Translations under genes and position numbers: made by a program
From: Verrucomicrobiia bacterium
GTDB taxonomy: Bacteria; Verrucomicrobiota; Verrucomicrobiia; Limisphaerales; JADLHS01
Direction of reading: 5' to 3'
DNA length: 64,000 bases
Assembly: GCA_023953615.1 (NCBI GenBank)
Contig: JAMLJH010000001.1
Coordinates: 2,211,360-2,275,359, forward strand
Shown: in pieces, positions 1 through 10,251 of the stretch
Layout: each line of letters opens with the position of its first letter
Numbering within the stretch: position 1 is the first letter of the stretch
Notes under the pieces: model-generated
The model's database searches: none
What the model was told of the DNA's origin: nothing
The model's input: the letters and a program-made list of their open reading frames with translations, nothing else

Positions 1-357
1 TGGCAGAGCATTCCGTACGATTGGATGTACGCCAATTTTGGAAGTGATGTGAATACTTGGCCTCGGGTCGACCTGGACAGCGATGGCGATGGGGTTTCGA
101 ATCTCCTGGAATTTTTACAGGGTACGGACCCGACCGATTCCGCCAGCGTTTTGAAGTACCAACTGCGCCTCACTGAGCAGGGAGTGTTTTTGGATTGGAA
201 TACGCAACCTGGATTACTTTATCAGGTGCAGTTCACGCCGGTGTTGAACGGGACATGGACGGATTTGGGAGGGGCACGATTTGCCGCAAGCACCAATGAC
301 TCCCTGTTTGTCGGCCAGAGCAGTGGTGGATTTTACCGAATTGGACGCGTTCGCTAA
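1..357 (+). CDS. C-terminal end of a secreted thrombospondin type-3 repeat protein (5' end outside window)
   Basis: The reading frame is open from base 1, so this is the tail of a longer gene; the ATG at 25 is internal (the frame before it reads WQSIPYDW). A calcium-binding thrombospondin type-3-like motif (DLDSDGDGVSNLLEF) is followed by about 70 residues of a beta-rich terminal module with the pattern W..Y.V......W......FYR. That same module ends three other large secreted proteins in this window. The TAA stop overlaps the next ATG by one base (TAATG), so the two genes are probably translationally coupled. The function of the whole protein cannot be judged from the tail; an exported surface or extracellular protein is likely. 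Confidence 0.75.
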   Translation, partial: WQSIPYDWMYANFGSDVNTWPRVDLDSDGDGVSNLLEFLQGTDPTDSASVLKYQLRLTEQGVFLDWNTQPGLLYQVQFTPVLNGTWTDLGGARFAASTNDSLFVGQSSGGFYRIGRVR

Positions 358-2675
358 TGAAAGTTTTTATGGCGCAAAAGTTTCGTAATTTTTGGATGGT
401 GGTAGGGTTGGTTCTGCCGGTTGGCGTCGCCTTTGGCGCGGCGTTCATCGGGCCGAATAACGAAGCGTACCAAATCACGGAGAACGGGTACAATCCGAAT
501 ATTCTCGATGCTCTACCGACCGGGCCCAAAAATCTGGGTGAAGAATATCGGCGGGTGACGCCGGTCATGTTCTATACGTTTGACCAAAACTTTATTGATT
601 ATTTCGGCACCAATGGCATGGATGCGGTTGATCGTGCATTTCAAGTTTTCAATGGCTTGACCAATGTTTCCGGCTACAGCGCTGATCTACTGGAGTTTCC
701 CATGGAGGCGCAGCGGGTTAACTATCAAGCGCAGGCGTTGTTTCTGAACGACCTGAAATCTGCGACCATGAGCATGATCATGGAGCAATTGGGCGCGGCG
801 CAACCTGATCGCTACGTGTGGACCCTCCATGCGCGCTGGCACGAAGGAAACGTGGAGTGCCCAGCGGGACAAAATTATTTGGTGGTCAAACGGAATTTTG
901 ATCCGGTGACCAGCGGCTTGGATCAGTTGCAGGCCAGCAGCTACGTGAACGGCACCTTGTTCAGCTACAAGATTGTTGAGTTTTGCGATCCGCCTACTCC
1001 ATTCGGCTGGCTGGCGGACGCAGTGGAGTTCAATGTGGACCCCTTGGCCACGCCATTTACCGCCGTTGCTTCGGGATTTGGGTCGATGCCCTATTTGTTG
1101 GGCGGCACGGCGCTGACGGCCCTGGGCGGATTGGGTGAGGGGTATTATTATACGGGTTTGACCCGAGACGATGTTGGCGCGTTGCGGTATTTGATGCGCT
1201 CCAGCAACATCAATTTGGAAGGTGCAGGTACCAACGTTCTGACCTACGTGACCAACACCACCGCGGAGCTTTTGGGGACCGAGGATCTGGCCACCTTTAT
1301 TGAAAATGCACGAGTAAGCGATCCGGGTACATTAACGGCGCTTTATCCAGGATTACAGATTGCCAACTCCTCCTCGTATTTCACCAATGTCATTGCCACC
1401 AACACGGTTTTCTACGTGACGAATGTTCCGTTCGCCCCGGCGGGAATGGCGGTGCTGCGCTCGGCCAACGTGGTGACCACCAACATCCAGCGCCACTTCT
1501 ACCACGAATTCCTAAACGCCTACATTACCCCGGAATATCAATTAACTTCCAATTTTGAAGTGCCCCTGGTACCCGGTCACACCACAACCAATTACACGAT
1601 TGATAACGTAATTACAAATGTCTCCGCTGAGGCCTGCCCCCCGATGAGTCCGGCAGGAAGCATCTGCACCAACGTCACTATCCAAAGCGAAGTATTTAAT
1701 AGCGTGGGCGGCGACTTCTATATTTTACCAACCAACTGGTGCGCGATCGGAAATGTGCAGACGCAATTGGTTCGCGTGGTGACGCTGGAAGGTGAAACTT
1801 TCACCGTGACTAATGCCCCGGGCACCATCAATACGAATGAAATTTCGTTCACCGTTACGCCCACGCTCACTTACACCCAATATGTTTATCAGGTGTACCC
1901 GGTGAGTTGTCCGGAAGACTGGGCGGGATATCGCCGAGGGATTGAGCGCGTCCAATTTGTGCGACGCGATTACGACTCCTTGATTGGTCAATTTTATTAT
2001 CCAACGAATAGCGAATATACGATCGTTACCGTCACCAATAACCAGGATTATCCGCAACACATTCGTCGCGAGGTGTTCCAACCGGACATTTTGATCACCG
2101 CGCAGGATTTGACGGGCGGGCCTGGTGGTCCTTCGGGGGCGGGAACGCTGGCGCGCAGCATTGAGTTTGACAGCTCCCGATCTTTGAGCGGTTTGGCCGG
2201 TCCAGGCACCATCTTGAATCCGGCCGTAATAACTTTCAGTAAAACGGGACCAGTGATGGGAAACTCCTATCCGCAGATGGATGAAGCGACGGGTTTTCCG
2301 CTGTTCCTGTGGGCTTCATACGATGGTTCAACCAATCCGCCCGTGGTGTATCCCAATGGCACCAGCGTGGCGGAATTGGAAAACCATATTTTGATTCAGG
2401 CGACACCATCTGGACCTGACCTGCCCGATGCGATTTTAGGCGTGGAGTATGGAACCATTTTTAGCGGTTTTAGCGTAACTGGCGGAACGGCCCCTTTCAC
2501 CTGGACCATCGCCCCCGCTTCGGGTGGTTTGCCGCCGGGATTGACGTTGGACTCCAGCACAGGACAGATTTCCGGAGTTCCCACCCAGCCAAACATCTAT
2601 GATTTTACGCTGCGGTTGAGTGACGCAGTGGCGCGCTCAATAGATCTCCACTACACGATTACCGTTACTCCTTGA
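357..2675 (+). CDS. Secreted protein with C-terminal putative Ig (He_PIG-type) domain
   Basis: A 772-residue protein. An N-terminal basic and hydrophobic segment (about residues 8-28, ending GVAFGA) looks like a signal peptide. The body is rich in Asn/Thr with repeated TN-V motifs, as in many verrucomicrobial extracellular proteins, and I do not recognise a catalytic domain. The last ~80 residues match a putative Ig (He_PIG) domain: the pattern LPPGLTL..STGQISGVPT is visible near residues 725-745. The start overlaps the stop of the upstream gene by one base, and the next gene follows 4 bp downstream, so the three probably form one transcript. The role is unknown; an extracellular structural or binding function is only an inference. 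Confidence 0.7.
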   Translation: MKVFMAQKFRNFWMVVGLVLPVGVAFGAAFIGPNNEAYQITENGYNPNILDALPTGPKNLGEEYRRVTPVMFYTFDQNFIDYFGTNGMDAVDRAFQVFNGLTNVSGYSADLLEFPMEAQRVNYQAQALFLNDLKSATMSMIMEQLGAAQPDRYVWTLHARWHEGNVECPAGQNYLVVKRNFDPVTSGLDQLQASSYVNGTLFSYKIVEFCDPPTPFGWLADAVEFNVDPLATPFTAVASGFGSMPYLLGGTALTALGGLGEGYYYTGLTRDDVGALRYLMRSSNINLEGAGTNVLTYVTNTTAELLGTEDLATFIENARVSDPGTLTALYPGLQIANSSSYFTNVIATNTVFYVTNVPFAPAGMAVLRSANVVTTNIQRHFYHEFLNAYITPEYQLTSNFEVPLVPGHTTTNYTIDNVITNVSAEACPPMSPAGSICTNVTIQSEVFNSVGGDFYILPTNWCAIGNVQTQLVRVVTLEGETFTVTNAPGTINTNEISFTVTPTLTYTQYVYQVYPVSCPEDWAGYRRGIERVQFVRRDYDSLIGQFYYPTNSEYTIVTVTNNQDYPQHIRREVFQPDILITAQDLTGGPGGPSGAGTLARSIEFDSSRSLSGLAGPGTILNPAVITFSKTGPVMGNSYPQMDEATGFPLFLWASYDGSTNPPVVYPNGTSVAELENHILIQATPSGPDLPDAILGVEYGTIFSGFSVTGGTAPFTWTIAPASGGLPPGLTLDSSTGQISGVPTQPNIYDFTLRLSDAVARSIDLHYTITVTP

Positions 2676-2679
2676 GCGT

Positions 2680-5600
2680 ATGACTTCCTTGAAACTGAGA
2701 ATTAGTAGTTTTATGAACCGGTCGTATTTTCCCCTCTTCGGTTTCGCGATGCTTGGTCTGCCCTTGGCGGTCTGGGGGGCTCAAGATACCTGGATCAACG
2801 GCAGCACCGCCTCGATCAATTATCCGGTCGCAATTGATGCAACGAATGTGATTAACTACGGCAGCATCGGACCGTGGTTTAATTTCAGTGGAACGCTCCA
2901 ACCATTCGACACGTCGAATACCCGCAACTTGACGAATTCCGGAACTTTTGATGGATCAATTGGCTTTCATTTCGATAACGCGCCACGCAACAGCAGCGGT
3001 CAACTGATCGGGTTGCGCACGCCGCTGGCCAATTTCCATAATCGCAATAGCGGTGCCGTCCACGCCCGGGATGGCGGAACGGTTGGCGGATACATTGGGA
3101 GCTTATTATCCATTGAAGCCACGAATCTGATCAATGAGGGAATCATTACCGTAGGCGCCGGAGGTTTGGGGAAATTAACCGGGGTGGATGTGGATCTGTC
3201 TTGGGGCGCGTTTGGCGTGGTTTCGGTGGATGCCGATCCGATTTTGCTGGGATCTTTCAACGAGGTGCCGTCCACGAACATGTTCATGCCGGATACGGCG
3301 ATTACCGACATTTATTGGGGACAGGATCTGGATGAGCTGACGATCAACGTGGCTAATATTTTGACTCCCAATGGTGTCCGCACTCCGTCGCATCGTGTAC
3401 AAGCGCCACCTCCTGTTGCCGACCGATATACGCAGTTTTCGCTCTCTAGTTTTTACTTCGATGGCATTTCAAATGTGACTCGATGGGCCAGCATTACGGT
3501 CACCAACATTGATGGCGACAGTGAGACCATCCAGGTGCCGACTAATGTTGTGAAACAGGGTGTATTTCTCTCGGTGCCGCCGGGAATCGAGGACGTGGAT
3601 ATTTCCTTTGTGCCTTCCAGCCAGCCGACGAATGACTATTCATCCGTCTGTATCACGGTTCAGTTTCCTTATACAAACGTACTGACTGAGGAGGTTGGCG
3701 GCACCACGATTTACTTCCAAGACACCTTGGCCGGAGAGAATGACCTTGGCTCCTTGATCAATTACACGACCACGCTGGCCGGCGCCGGCACGCCGCAGAC
3801 CCAGCGCCCCGCTGGTTATCTCTTGTCCAGACGCACCCAGGGAATGGGCGCTCCTGGCAACGCCGAGTTGACCCCGGATTTCTTCTACAACCAGGATTAT
3901 GAGACCAACCTCGTCAGTGGATCCTACGCTGCGTATTCTGGCGAGATAGATAACATTATTATTCGTCCGCCGAACATCCCTGCGGGCACCGCCACTAATT
4001 TGACGGGACGCGCGGAAATCCACGCTGCAAATTTGAATCTGAGTCGTGCCCGGCTGCGCGGGGAAGGACTGCTTTCCATCCAGGCCACCCACTTGGTGGA
4101 TAGCGCCAAAGCGGCGGTGGACACGGAAAATTTGAGTTTGGATTTAGGCTCAACCAATGGGCTGTTGCGGATCAAAGACCTTACCAAGACAGAGACGCAT
4201 CGGGTCAGGGGACCAATCCTGGCGTGGAGCGGAGTCTGGAGTAATTCGTTCAGCATGTTGGTGACGAACTACAACGTCACCACCAATGGGGCTGAAGTGG
4301 AGTTGATTACCAATACGGTCAATGTGTTGTTCCACACCTTGATCTATGACATGAGTCGTTTGACGACCACGGTGCCGGTAGCGGTGCAGCAATTCAGCGG
4401 CACGGCCACGAACATTGTGATGGACGATCAAGCGAATGTCACTTTGACCTACAAATTGGATGGTCAGAGTTTCACTCTTAACGGGGGCATGAATTTGACT
4501 GGCGCGGTTTCGGATTGGCGCACCACGAACGCGCCTTCCCTGCGCTATTTCACCAATAACGGCAGCTTGGTGATGCCCGGTGAGGCTCACTTTGGCGATG
4601 ACGCGCCGCAATCTTATCTGACTTTTGTGAATAACGGGTTGGTTCAATCCGCCGGACAAAATATTGCCAGCAGCTATGTCGAGTTGGGCGGTACCAACAC
4701 GAGTCTGAGCTCGTTCGTAGTACAGGCCATTGATGCCAGAGTGGGCAACGGGAGAATCAATGCCGGTAATGATATTGAGTTCGCCGCCAATACTTTGAAG
4801 CTCAATCAAGCGATTCTGCAAACACCAACGCGGCTGGTTCTGAATGTCACCAATGCCCTGCAGGACAACGGCATCAATTCGAGCAATCTATTCGTGCTCG
4901 GCGATGGGATGTTCGTAGTGCAAAAACCGGCCTCCGGAGATTTGCTGGGCACCACGATTCAATCCAAGGCCAATAATTTTTCCAAAGTGACCCACAGTTG
5001 GCCGGGCGAAGATCGCGGGGACACGGTTGCTGGCTTCACCAATAATCTGGCCTTGGGCGTTCTCACCTTGATGCCTAACGGTCCCGTTACGGCCTTCGAG
5101 TTCGTCGGAACTGGGGGACAGAAGGCGTTGTACGTGGACTTATTGGATCTCTCACAAGTAGCGGATTGGGAAGAGCAATTGATCATCAAACCCGGCATCA
5201 CCATTTATTACGCGGCACTCAAGCTGAGTTTCACCCCGCCGGTAGGCTTTACTCCAGAGGAGTATCTCGACAACAAGTTCGGCGGTCGTTTGCGCTGGGT
5301 GCCGCAATTTGCCGGTCCGAACAGTTCCGTGGATGTCCTCATCAACGGCAACCAGACCATTCGGGTGAATCAGGCCCGTCGGTACAGTCAGATTCTGGAC
5401 GACGACGGCGATGGCATTCCCAACTACTTCGATTTTGATCCATTCGGCGGAGTTCAAATTGTTGGCATCGAAACGGTCGTTGCGCCTTCAGGTGTGCGGA
5501 TTGCGTGGCAAGCCGCGGCTGGGACGACTTATCATGTGGAGTATCGGACCAGCTTGACCTCGCCGTGGCAGCAGTTACTGACCACCACGTTCGATTCGCC

Positions 5601-5697
5601 AGTCAATGGTGTTTGCAGTGTGGTGGACACCAATGCTGTCGGCGGCAATGTGATGCGGTTTTATCGGGTGCTGTATAACCCCACGAGCCAAGAGTAG
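2680..5697 (+). CDS. Large secreted protein with beta-solenoid-like body, TSP3 motif and C-terminal sorting-like module
   Basis: A 1005-residue protein. The signal peptide is clearest if translation starts at the second in-frame ATG (base 2713, MNRSYFPLFGFAMLGLPLAVWGAQ region), so either 2680 or 2713 may be the true start. The body contains repeated N-x-G turns (TNSGTFDGS, INEGIITVG, TNNGSLVMPG) that suggest a right-handed beta-helix or passenger-like fold. Near residues 907-924 there is an acidic DDDGDGIPNYFDFDP motif of thrombospondin type-3 type. It is followed by an ~80-residue terminal module ending in RFYRVLYNP, shared with neighbours. No enzyme motif was found. It is probably exported across the outer membrane, with the terminal module as a candidate secretion signal; this is inference. 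Confidence 0.65.
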   Translation: MTSLKLRISSFMNRSYFPLFGFAMLGLPLAVWGAQDTWINGSTASINYPVAIDATNVINYGSIGPWFNFSGTLQPFDTSNTRNLTNSGTFDGSIGFHFDNAPRNSSGQLIGLRTPLANFHNRNSGAVHARDGGTVGGYIGSLLSIEATNLINEGIITVGAGGLGKLTGVDVDLSWGAFGVVSVDADPILLGSFNEVPSTNMFMPDTAITDIYWGQDLDELTINVANILTPNGVRTPSHRVQAPPPVADRYTQFSLSSFYFDGISNVTRWASITVTNIDGDSETIQVPTNVVKQGVFLSVPPGIEDVDISFVPSSQPTNDYSSVCITVQFPYTNVLTEEVGGTTIYFQDTLAGENDLGSLINYTTTLAGAGTPQTQRPAGYLLSRRTQGMGAPGNAELTPDFFYNQDYETNLVSGSYAAYSGEIDNIIIRPPNIPAGTATNLTGRAEIHAANLNLSRARLRGEGLLSIQATHLVDSAKAAVDTENLSLDLGSTNGLLRIKDLTKTETHRVRGPILAWSGVWSNSFSMLVTNYNVTTNGAEVELITNTVNVLFHTLIYDMSRLTTTVPVAVQQFSGTATNIVMDDQANVTLTYKLDGQSFTLNGGMNLTGAVSDWRTTNAPSLRYFTNNGSLVMPGEAHFGDDAPQSYLTFVNNGLVQSAGQNIASSYVELGGTNTSLSSFVVQAIDARVGNGRINAGNDIEFAANTLKLNQAILQTPTRLVLNVTNALQDNGINSSNLFVLGDGMFVVQKPASGDLLGTTIQSKANNFSKVTHSWPGEDRGDTVAGFTNNLALGVLTLMPNGPVTAFEFVGTGGQKALYVDLLDLSQVADWEEQLIIKPGITIYYAALKLSFTPPVGFTPEEYLDNKFGGRLRWVPQFAGPNSSVDVLINGNQTIRVNQARRYSQILDDDGDGIPNYFDFDPFGGVQIVGIETVVAPSGVRIAWQAAAGTTYHVEYRTSLTSPWQQLLTTTFDSPVNGVCSVVDTNAVGGNVMRFYRVLYNPTSQE

Positions 5698-5777
5698 CCA
5701 TTTTGGATTCCCGGATTGGGTAGCAGCAGAATGTCGGCAACAGGGTGCGCCTCGTGGTTACAGAGAAAGAAAGATTC

Positions 5778-8700
5778 ATGAAGATTCAGTTGGTAGTTAC
5801 TGTATCAAAAACACAGTTGAGTTATGTCGCCCGGAACGTCCGGATGCTCTTGGTTTTGGTCGCCACTTGTCTGGCTGGTTCCGCCGGGGCGGCGCTCCCT
5901 GATTCCATCTCTTTGGGTGGGCATGAGGCGCATCCAACGCGGATTCTGGCTCAATTCAAAGAGACGGTGGTTGCTGCGGCCAGTGGTTCGGCCTTGGAGC
6001 AACTGGGATCTAAAATCGTATGGCAGTCGCGCTTGGTGCCGGGATTGGTTGTTCTGGGCGATGCCAGCGTGTCCGCGGCCGCTCAAGGTGCGGCGCCGAG
6101 CGAGGAAGTGGTACGGGTTCAGTTACTGAACCGCATGAACGCTTTGGCCCTCTCCGGGATGTTCAAATACGTTGAACCGGACTATACCGTCCACCTGAAT
6201 CTTACGCCCAACGATCAGTCTTTTGTGGATGGCACTTTGTGGGGTCTGCAGAACCTGGGACAGAAAGGCGGCGTCCCCGGTGTGGACATTGATGCGGTGC
6301 GGGCGTGGGATCTGACCACCGGCTCAACCAATGTCATCGTGGCGGTCATTGATACGGGCATTCGCTATACCCATAATGATTTGGCCAGCCAGATGTGGAT
6401 CAATCCGGGCGAAATCCCGGGCAACGGAATTGATGACGACGGGAATGGCTACGTGGATGATATTTATGGCATCAATGCCATTACGGACACCGGTGACCCG
6501 ATGGATCTCGGCGATCACGGCACCCACGTGTCTGGAACGATTGGGGCCAGCGCCAATGATGAGTATCGTCTGGTCGGAGTTGCCTGGAATGTGCGGCTGA
6601 TGGGTTGCCGCTTCCTCGGCAGCAACGGCGGGTCCACCTCGGATGGCATCAAATGTATTGATTATGCGGTAACGATGGGGGCCAGGATTCTCAATAACAG
6701 TTGGGGCGGGGGTGGTTACTCGCAGGCCTTGTATGACATCATTGCTGTCGCTGGACAAAGAGGCGTTCTGTTCGTTGCCGCTGCGGGTAACGATGGACTG
6801 AACAATGATCTGATCCCCGCCTATCCAGCCAGTTATCCGTTGGACAATATCGTCTCGGTGGCTGCCATTGATCGCTACAACCTGCTCGCCGATTTTTCAA
6901 ATTACGGACAAACCTCGGTGGATCTTGGCGCGCCTGGCGTAGCCATCTATTCGTCCGTTTCCACTTCGGATTCGGCTTATCAGTTGATGAACGGCACCAG
7001 TATGGCGACGCCCCATGTTAGTGGCGTCGCTGCGTTGATCCTCAGCATTTATCCCGCTGCGGATCTGAACGAAATGGTCGGTCGCCTGTTTGCCGGAGTC
7101 GTGCCGGTGCCGGGCTTGAATGGCCGCACGACGACCGGCGGGCGGGTGAACGCCTACAACTCGCTCACCGTTTCAGGAAGCGGGACCCTTCGTATGACCG
7201 TGAACCCAGCTTCGAGGTCCTATCTTCTAAGCGGTTCGGAACAGCCCATTTTTGTGCGAGTGACGGATTTGTTTGGAGTCAATACCGCCACGGTGAATGG
7301 AGAGGTGGCCGGACTTACCAATCTGGTGTTCGCCAACGATGGCGTGCCGCCGGATGCCATTGCCAACGACGATATTTACTCGGCAATCCTGCAAGTTCCG
7401 GAGATCGAAGGGACTTTAACCATGACGCTGTCGGCTACCGCGACGAATAAATTGGGGATTACCAATGCCGTCAATTACGCCATCCTGCCGCCGCCGCCGA
7501 ATGATTATTTTACCAATGCGACGAAAGTACCGGCCGCTGGCGGTACCTATTTTGCCAATAACCGTTTCGCCACCCTGGAGGACGGAGAACCTCACCATGC
7601 TGACGTAGATACGGCGGTGGGTTCGCTCTGGTGGTCCTACACCCCCACGGTCACGACCAATGTCTTCATTGATACCACGGGCAGCACGATTGATACGGTG
7701 CTGGCCATTTACACGGGTACCACCGTGTCCAATTTACACTTGGTGGTGGCCACCAATGATGTCGGCAACCGGCGCGAGGCTTATCTGGGGCTGCCGGTGC
7801 AGGCGGGCACCGGTTATCGTATCGCGGTCGCCAGCGCGAGCGCAGATTCCCTGGGTTCGATCCAGTTGCGGGTTGCCCCTGGTGGCGGCCGTGACGTGAC
7901 CCCTCCGGCGGTATTCGTCGCCAGTCCGCTTAGTGGACTCAGCGTGAGCAATCAATTGATCATGGTTACGGGAACGGCGGCGGATCCCACGCCCAATGCC
8001 TCGGGCGTGAGCGAGGTCTTTTTGAGTGTGAACGGCAACATTGCTGCGACGGCCTTGGGCACGACCAACTGGAGCGCTCCGGCGCTTTTGCAGCCGGGGG
8101 TGAACACCCTGAAAGTGACTTCGGTGGATGCGGCGGGTAATTATTCCGCCTCCGTGACCCGGCAGGTTCACTATCTTCCCAACAATCCAGTCAATGACAT
8201 TTTTGCCAACGCTCTGCCGCTGGTTGCGACTCCGGAATTCGTCACGGTCGCCAATACCAATGCGACCAAGGAGGCGGGTGAGCCGCATCACGCCGGTAAC
8301 GCGGGCGGCAAGTCAGTTTGGTGGCTGTATCAACCGCCAGCCGATGGGGTGTTGGTGCTGAATACGACCAATTCCACCTTTGATACGTTATTGGCGGTTT
8401 ATACCGGAAGCACGGTGGGCAACCTCACTGAGATCGCTTCCAATGATGATGCCTACGAGGGTATCCCAGGCGGGGCCAGCCAGATTGTTCAAGCCGTGCG
8501 CGCCAGTTCGCTGTATTACATCGCGGTGGACGGATACGATGGGGTGTCCGGTCAGGTGGTGCTGAATTATTCATTCACGCCCGCGCCGGTATTCCACCTT
8601 GCGGTTGAGACGAATGGCGGCGGGACGGTTGCTCCGGGTTCGGGAGACTATGCCAGTAACACGGTGGTTTGGTTGACCGCCTCACCCTCCGCGTCCCACC

Positions 8701-9458
8701 AGTTTGGTTCTTGGGCGGGAGACGTCACCTCATCGGCAAATCCCGTGGCTGTCGTAATGAATAGGGACAAGACGGTTACGGCGAATTTTGAGCTGATTCC
8801 ATTTGCTGATGGTTTTGAATCTGGAGACTTCCAGCAGTTACCTTGGACAACCAGTGGGGAGGTTCCGTGGGTGATTACCGAACAATCGGTTGCCTCGGGG
8901 CAATTCGCCGCCCGGTCCGGTGAAATGGTGGATAACAATCAAGGTTTTCAAACCAGCTCGCTGACTTTAACCGTCGCCCTCCAGGACGGCAGCGGTTCGT
9001 TCGCTTATCGAGTGAGTTCCGAACCGACCTTTGATTACCTGAGATTTTCGCTGGATGGCGAGGAGTTGCAGCGTTGGTCTGGAGAAACCGATTGGACGAC
9101 TTTCATGTTTCCGGTTCAAAAAGGCACGCATACTTTGCAGTGGGATTATGTGAAAGACGCCGCGCTCAGTATTGGCTTGGATGCTGCCTTCATAGATAAT
9201 CTATTGCTGCCACTGGGGTTGCCCGTGGATGAATCCACACCGGCGAGCCTGGAGATCATTCGGCTTCCGGATGGTAGTTTGACCATCGAAATATTGGGGC
9301 AGGAAGACCGGGAATATGAAATCCAAGCCAGTTCTAATCTCACGGATTGGGAGCTTGTCGCCACGCAAGTGGCTTCCGGTGGAGTAATTCATTTCACCGA
9401 CCCCAATTCCGGAATGCATTCGGTTCGATTCTACCGGGCCGTCGCGGTAGTGCCGTAA
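5778..9458 (+). CDS. Secreted subtilisin-like serine protease (peptidase S8) with long multidomain C-terminus
   Basis: I prefer the ATG at 5778 (a purine-rich AGAGAAAGAAAG tract lies just upstream) to the GTG at 5745 in the same frame. Numbered from 5745, the S8 catalytic triad is visible: Asp203 in AVIDTGI, His258 in DHGTHVSG and Ser419 in NGTSMATPH. A signal peptide (about residues 20-50) and a propeptide-like region precede the catalytic domain. After it come two similar PPC-like beta domains that begin NDYFTNA and NDIFANA and each carry a GEPHHA motif, an Ig-like segment, an InlB-type beta repeat (GGGTVAPGSG), a jelly-roll-like region (FADGFESGDF) and the terminal FYR module shared with neighbours. 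It is probably an extracellular protein degrader. Domain names other than S8 are by resemblance. Confidence 0.9.
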   Translation: MKIQLVVTVSKTQLSYVARNVRMLLVLVATCLAGSAGAALPDSISLGGHEAHPTRILAQFKETVVAAASGSALEQLGSKIVWQSRLVPGLVVLGDASVSAAAQGAAPSEEVVRVQLLNRMNALALSGMFKYVEPDYTVHLNLTPNDQSFVDGTLWGLQNLGQKGGVPGVDIDAVRAWDLTTGSTNVIVAVIDTGIRYTHNDLASQMWINPGEIPGNGIDDDGNGYVDDIYGINAITDTGDPMDLGDHGTHVSGTIGASANDEYRLVGVAWNVRLMGCRFLGSNGGSTSDGIKCIDYAVTMGARILNNSWGGGGYSQALYDIIAVAGQRGVLFVAAAGNDGLNNDLIPAYPASYPLDNIVSVAAIDRYNLLADFSNYGQTSVDLGAPGVAIYSSVSTSDSAYQLMNGTSMATPHVSGVAALILSIYPAADLNEMVGRLFAGVVPVPGLNGRTTTGGRVNAYNSLTVSGSGTLRMTVNPASRSYLLSGSEQPIFVRVTDLFGVNTATVNGEVAGLTNLVFANDGVPPDAIANDDIYSAILQVPEIEGTLTMTLSATATNKLGITNAVNYAILPPPPNDYFTNATKVPAAGGTYFANNRFATLEDGEPHHADVDTAVGSLWWSYTPTVTTNVFIDTTGSTIDTVLAIYTGTTVSNLHLVVATNDVGNRREAYLGLPVQAGTGYRIAVASASADSLGSIQLRVAPGGGRDVTPPAVFVASPLSGLSVSNQLIMVTGTAADPTPNASGVSEVFLSVNGNIAATALGTTNWSAPALLQPGVNTLKVTSVDAAGNYSASVTRQVHYLPNNPVNDIFANALPLVATPEFVTVANTNATKEAGEPHHAGNAGGKSVWWLYQPPADGVLVLNTTNSTFDTLLAVYTGSTVGNLTEIASNDDAYEGIPGGASQIVQAVRASSLYYIAVDGYDGVSGQVVLNYSFTPAPVFHLAVETNGGGTVAPGSGDYASNTVVWLTASPSASHQFGSWAGDVTSSANPVAVVMNRDKTVTANFELIPFADGFESGDFQQLPWTTSGEVPWVITEQSVASGQFAARSGEMVDNNQGFQTSSLTLTVALQDGSGSFAYRVSSEPTFDYLRFSLDGEELQRWSGETDWTTFMFPVQKGTHTLQWDYVKDAALSIGLDAAFIDNLLLPLGLPVDESTPASLEIIRLPDGSLTIEILGQEDREYEIQASSNLTDWELVATQVASGGVIHFTDPNSGMHSVRFYRAVAVVP

Positions 9459-9633
9459 CCAAGGTGCTGACAAGCCGGATTTTCGCACGTAAGCGGTGCG
9501 CCGCGCCCGCATTGGCGTTTCAAAGAAACGATACAATCGTCGTAGTAAACGGTGATATTTTGCTCACATACGGTTCGGCCTTGAGCTTTGAAACATTGGC
9601 CTTCCGGAAATCAACCGCTTGAATCTTACGCCT

Positions 9634-10248
9634 ATGCTTTCTGAACTTCTGGGATCAGAACTGAAAGTGATTGGCCTGACGGGTGGCGTTGGGATGGGGA
9701 AATCCACGGTGGCACGCCTGCTACAGTCGCGCGGCTTCGCGATGGTGGACACCGATGACCTGGCCCGCCAAATCGTTCAGCCCGGGCAACCAGCTCTGGC
9801 GGAAATCACTCAAACTTTCGGCGCGCATCTTCAGGATGCTGGCGGTCAGTTGCGCCGCGAAGCGTTGGCCCGGATTGTTTTCGCCGACGCTGCCGCTCGG
9901 GCCAAGCTGGAAGCGATCACCCATCCGCGCATCCGTCAACGATGGCAGGAGCAACTGCGGGCTTGGCGCACGGAAAAGCGCGCGGCGGCGGTGGTGGTAA
10001 TTCCCTTACTCTACGAAACCCGTGCGGAAAGCGAATTCGACGCGGTCATTTGTGTGGCTTGCAGCTTGGAGTCTCAAGCGCAGCGACTGGCTGCGCGGGG
10101 TTGGTCAAAGGAACAAATTGAACAACGTCGGGCGGCGCAACTTGCGATTGAAGATAAAATGGATCGGGCGGATTACGTAATTTGGACGGAAGGCGACGCC
10201 ATCAACGCTTCACGCCAACTGGATCGCTTGTTGCCAGACTTACGATAA
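9634..10248 (+). CDS. coaE: Dephospho-CoA kinase
   Basis: Catalyses the last step of coenzyme A synthesis, the ATP-dependent 3'-phosphorylation of dephospho-CoA, in the cytosol. The 204-residue length is normal for the family. The P-loop GLTGGVGMGKST lies near the N-terminus, followed by the typical DTDDLAR substrate-binding motif and, later, the ITHPRIR and IPLLYE segments. The ATG at 9634 gives the expected short N-terminus; a TTG at 9619 in frame is less likely. It stands alone on this strand, with a 175-bp gap upstream in which I see nothing, and converges with the large gene ending 3 bp downstream. Confidence 0.95.
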   Translation: MLSELLGSELKVIGLTGGVGMGKSTVARLLQSRGFAMVDTDDLARQIVQPGQPALAEITQTFGAHLQDAGGQLRREALARIVFADAAARAKLEAITHPRIRQRWQEQLRAWRTEKRAAAVVVIPLLYETRAESEFDAVICVACSLESQAQRLAARGWSKEQIEQRRAAQLAIEDKMDRADYVIWTEGDAINASRQLDRLLPDLR

Positions 10249-10251
10249 AGA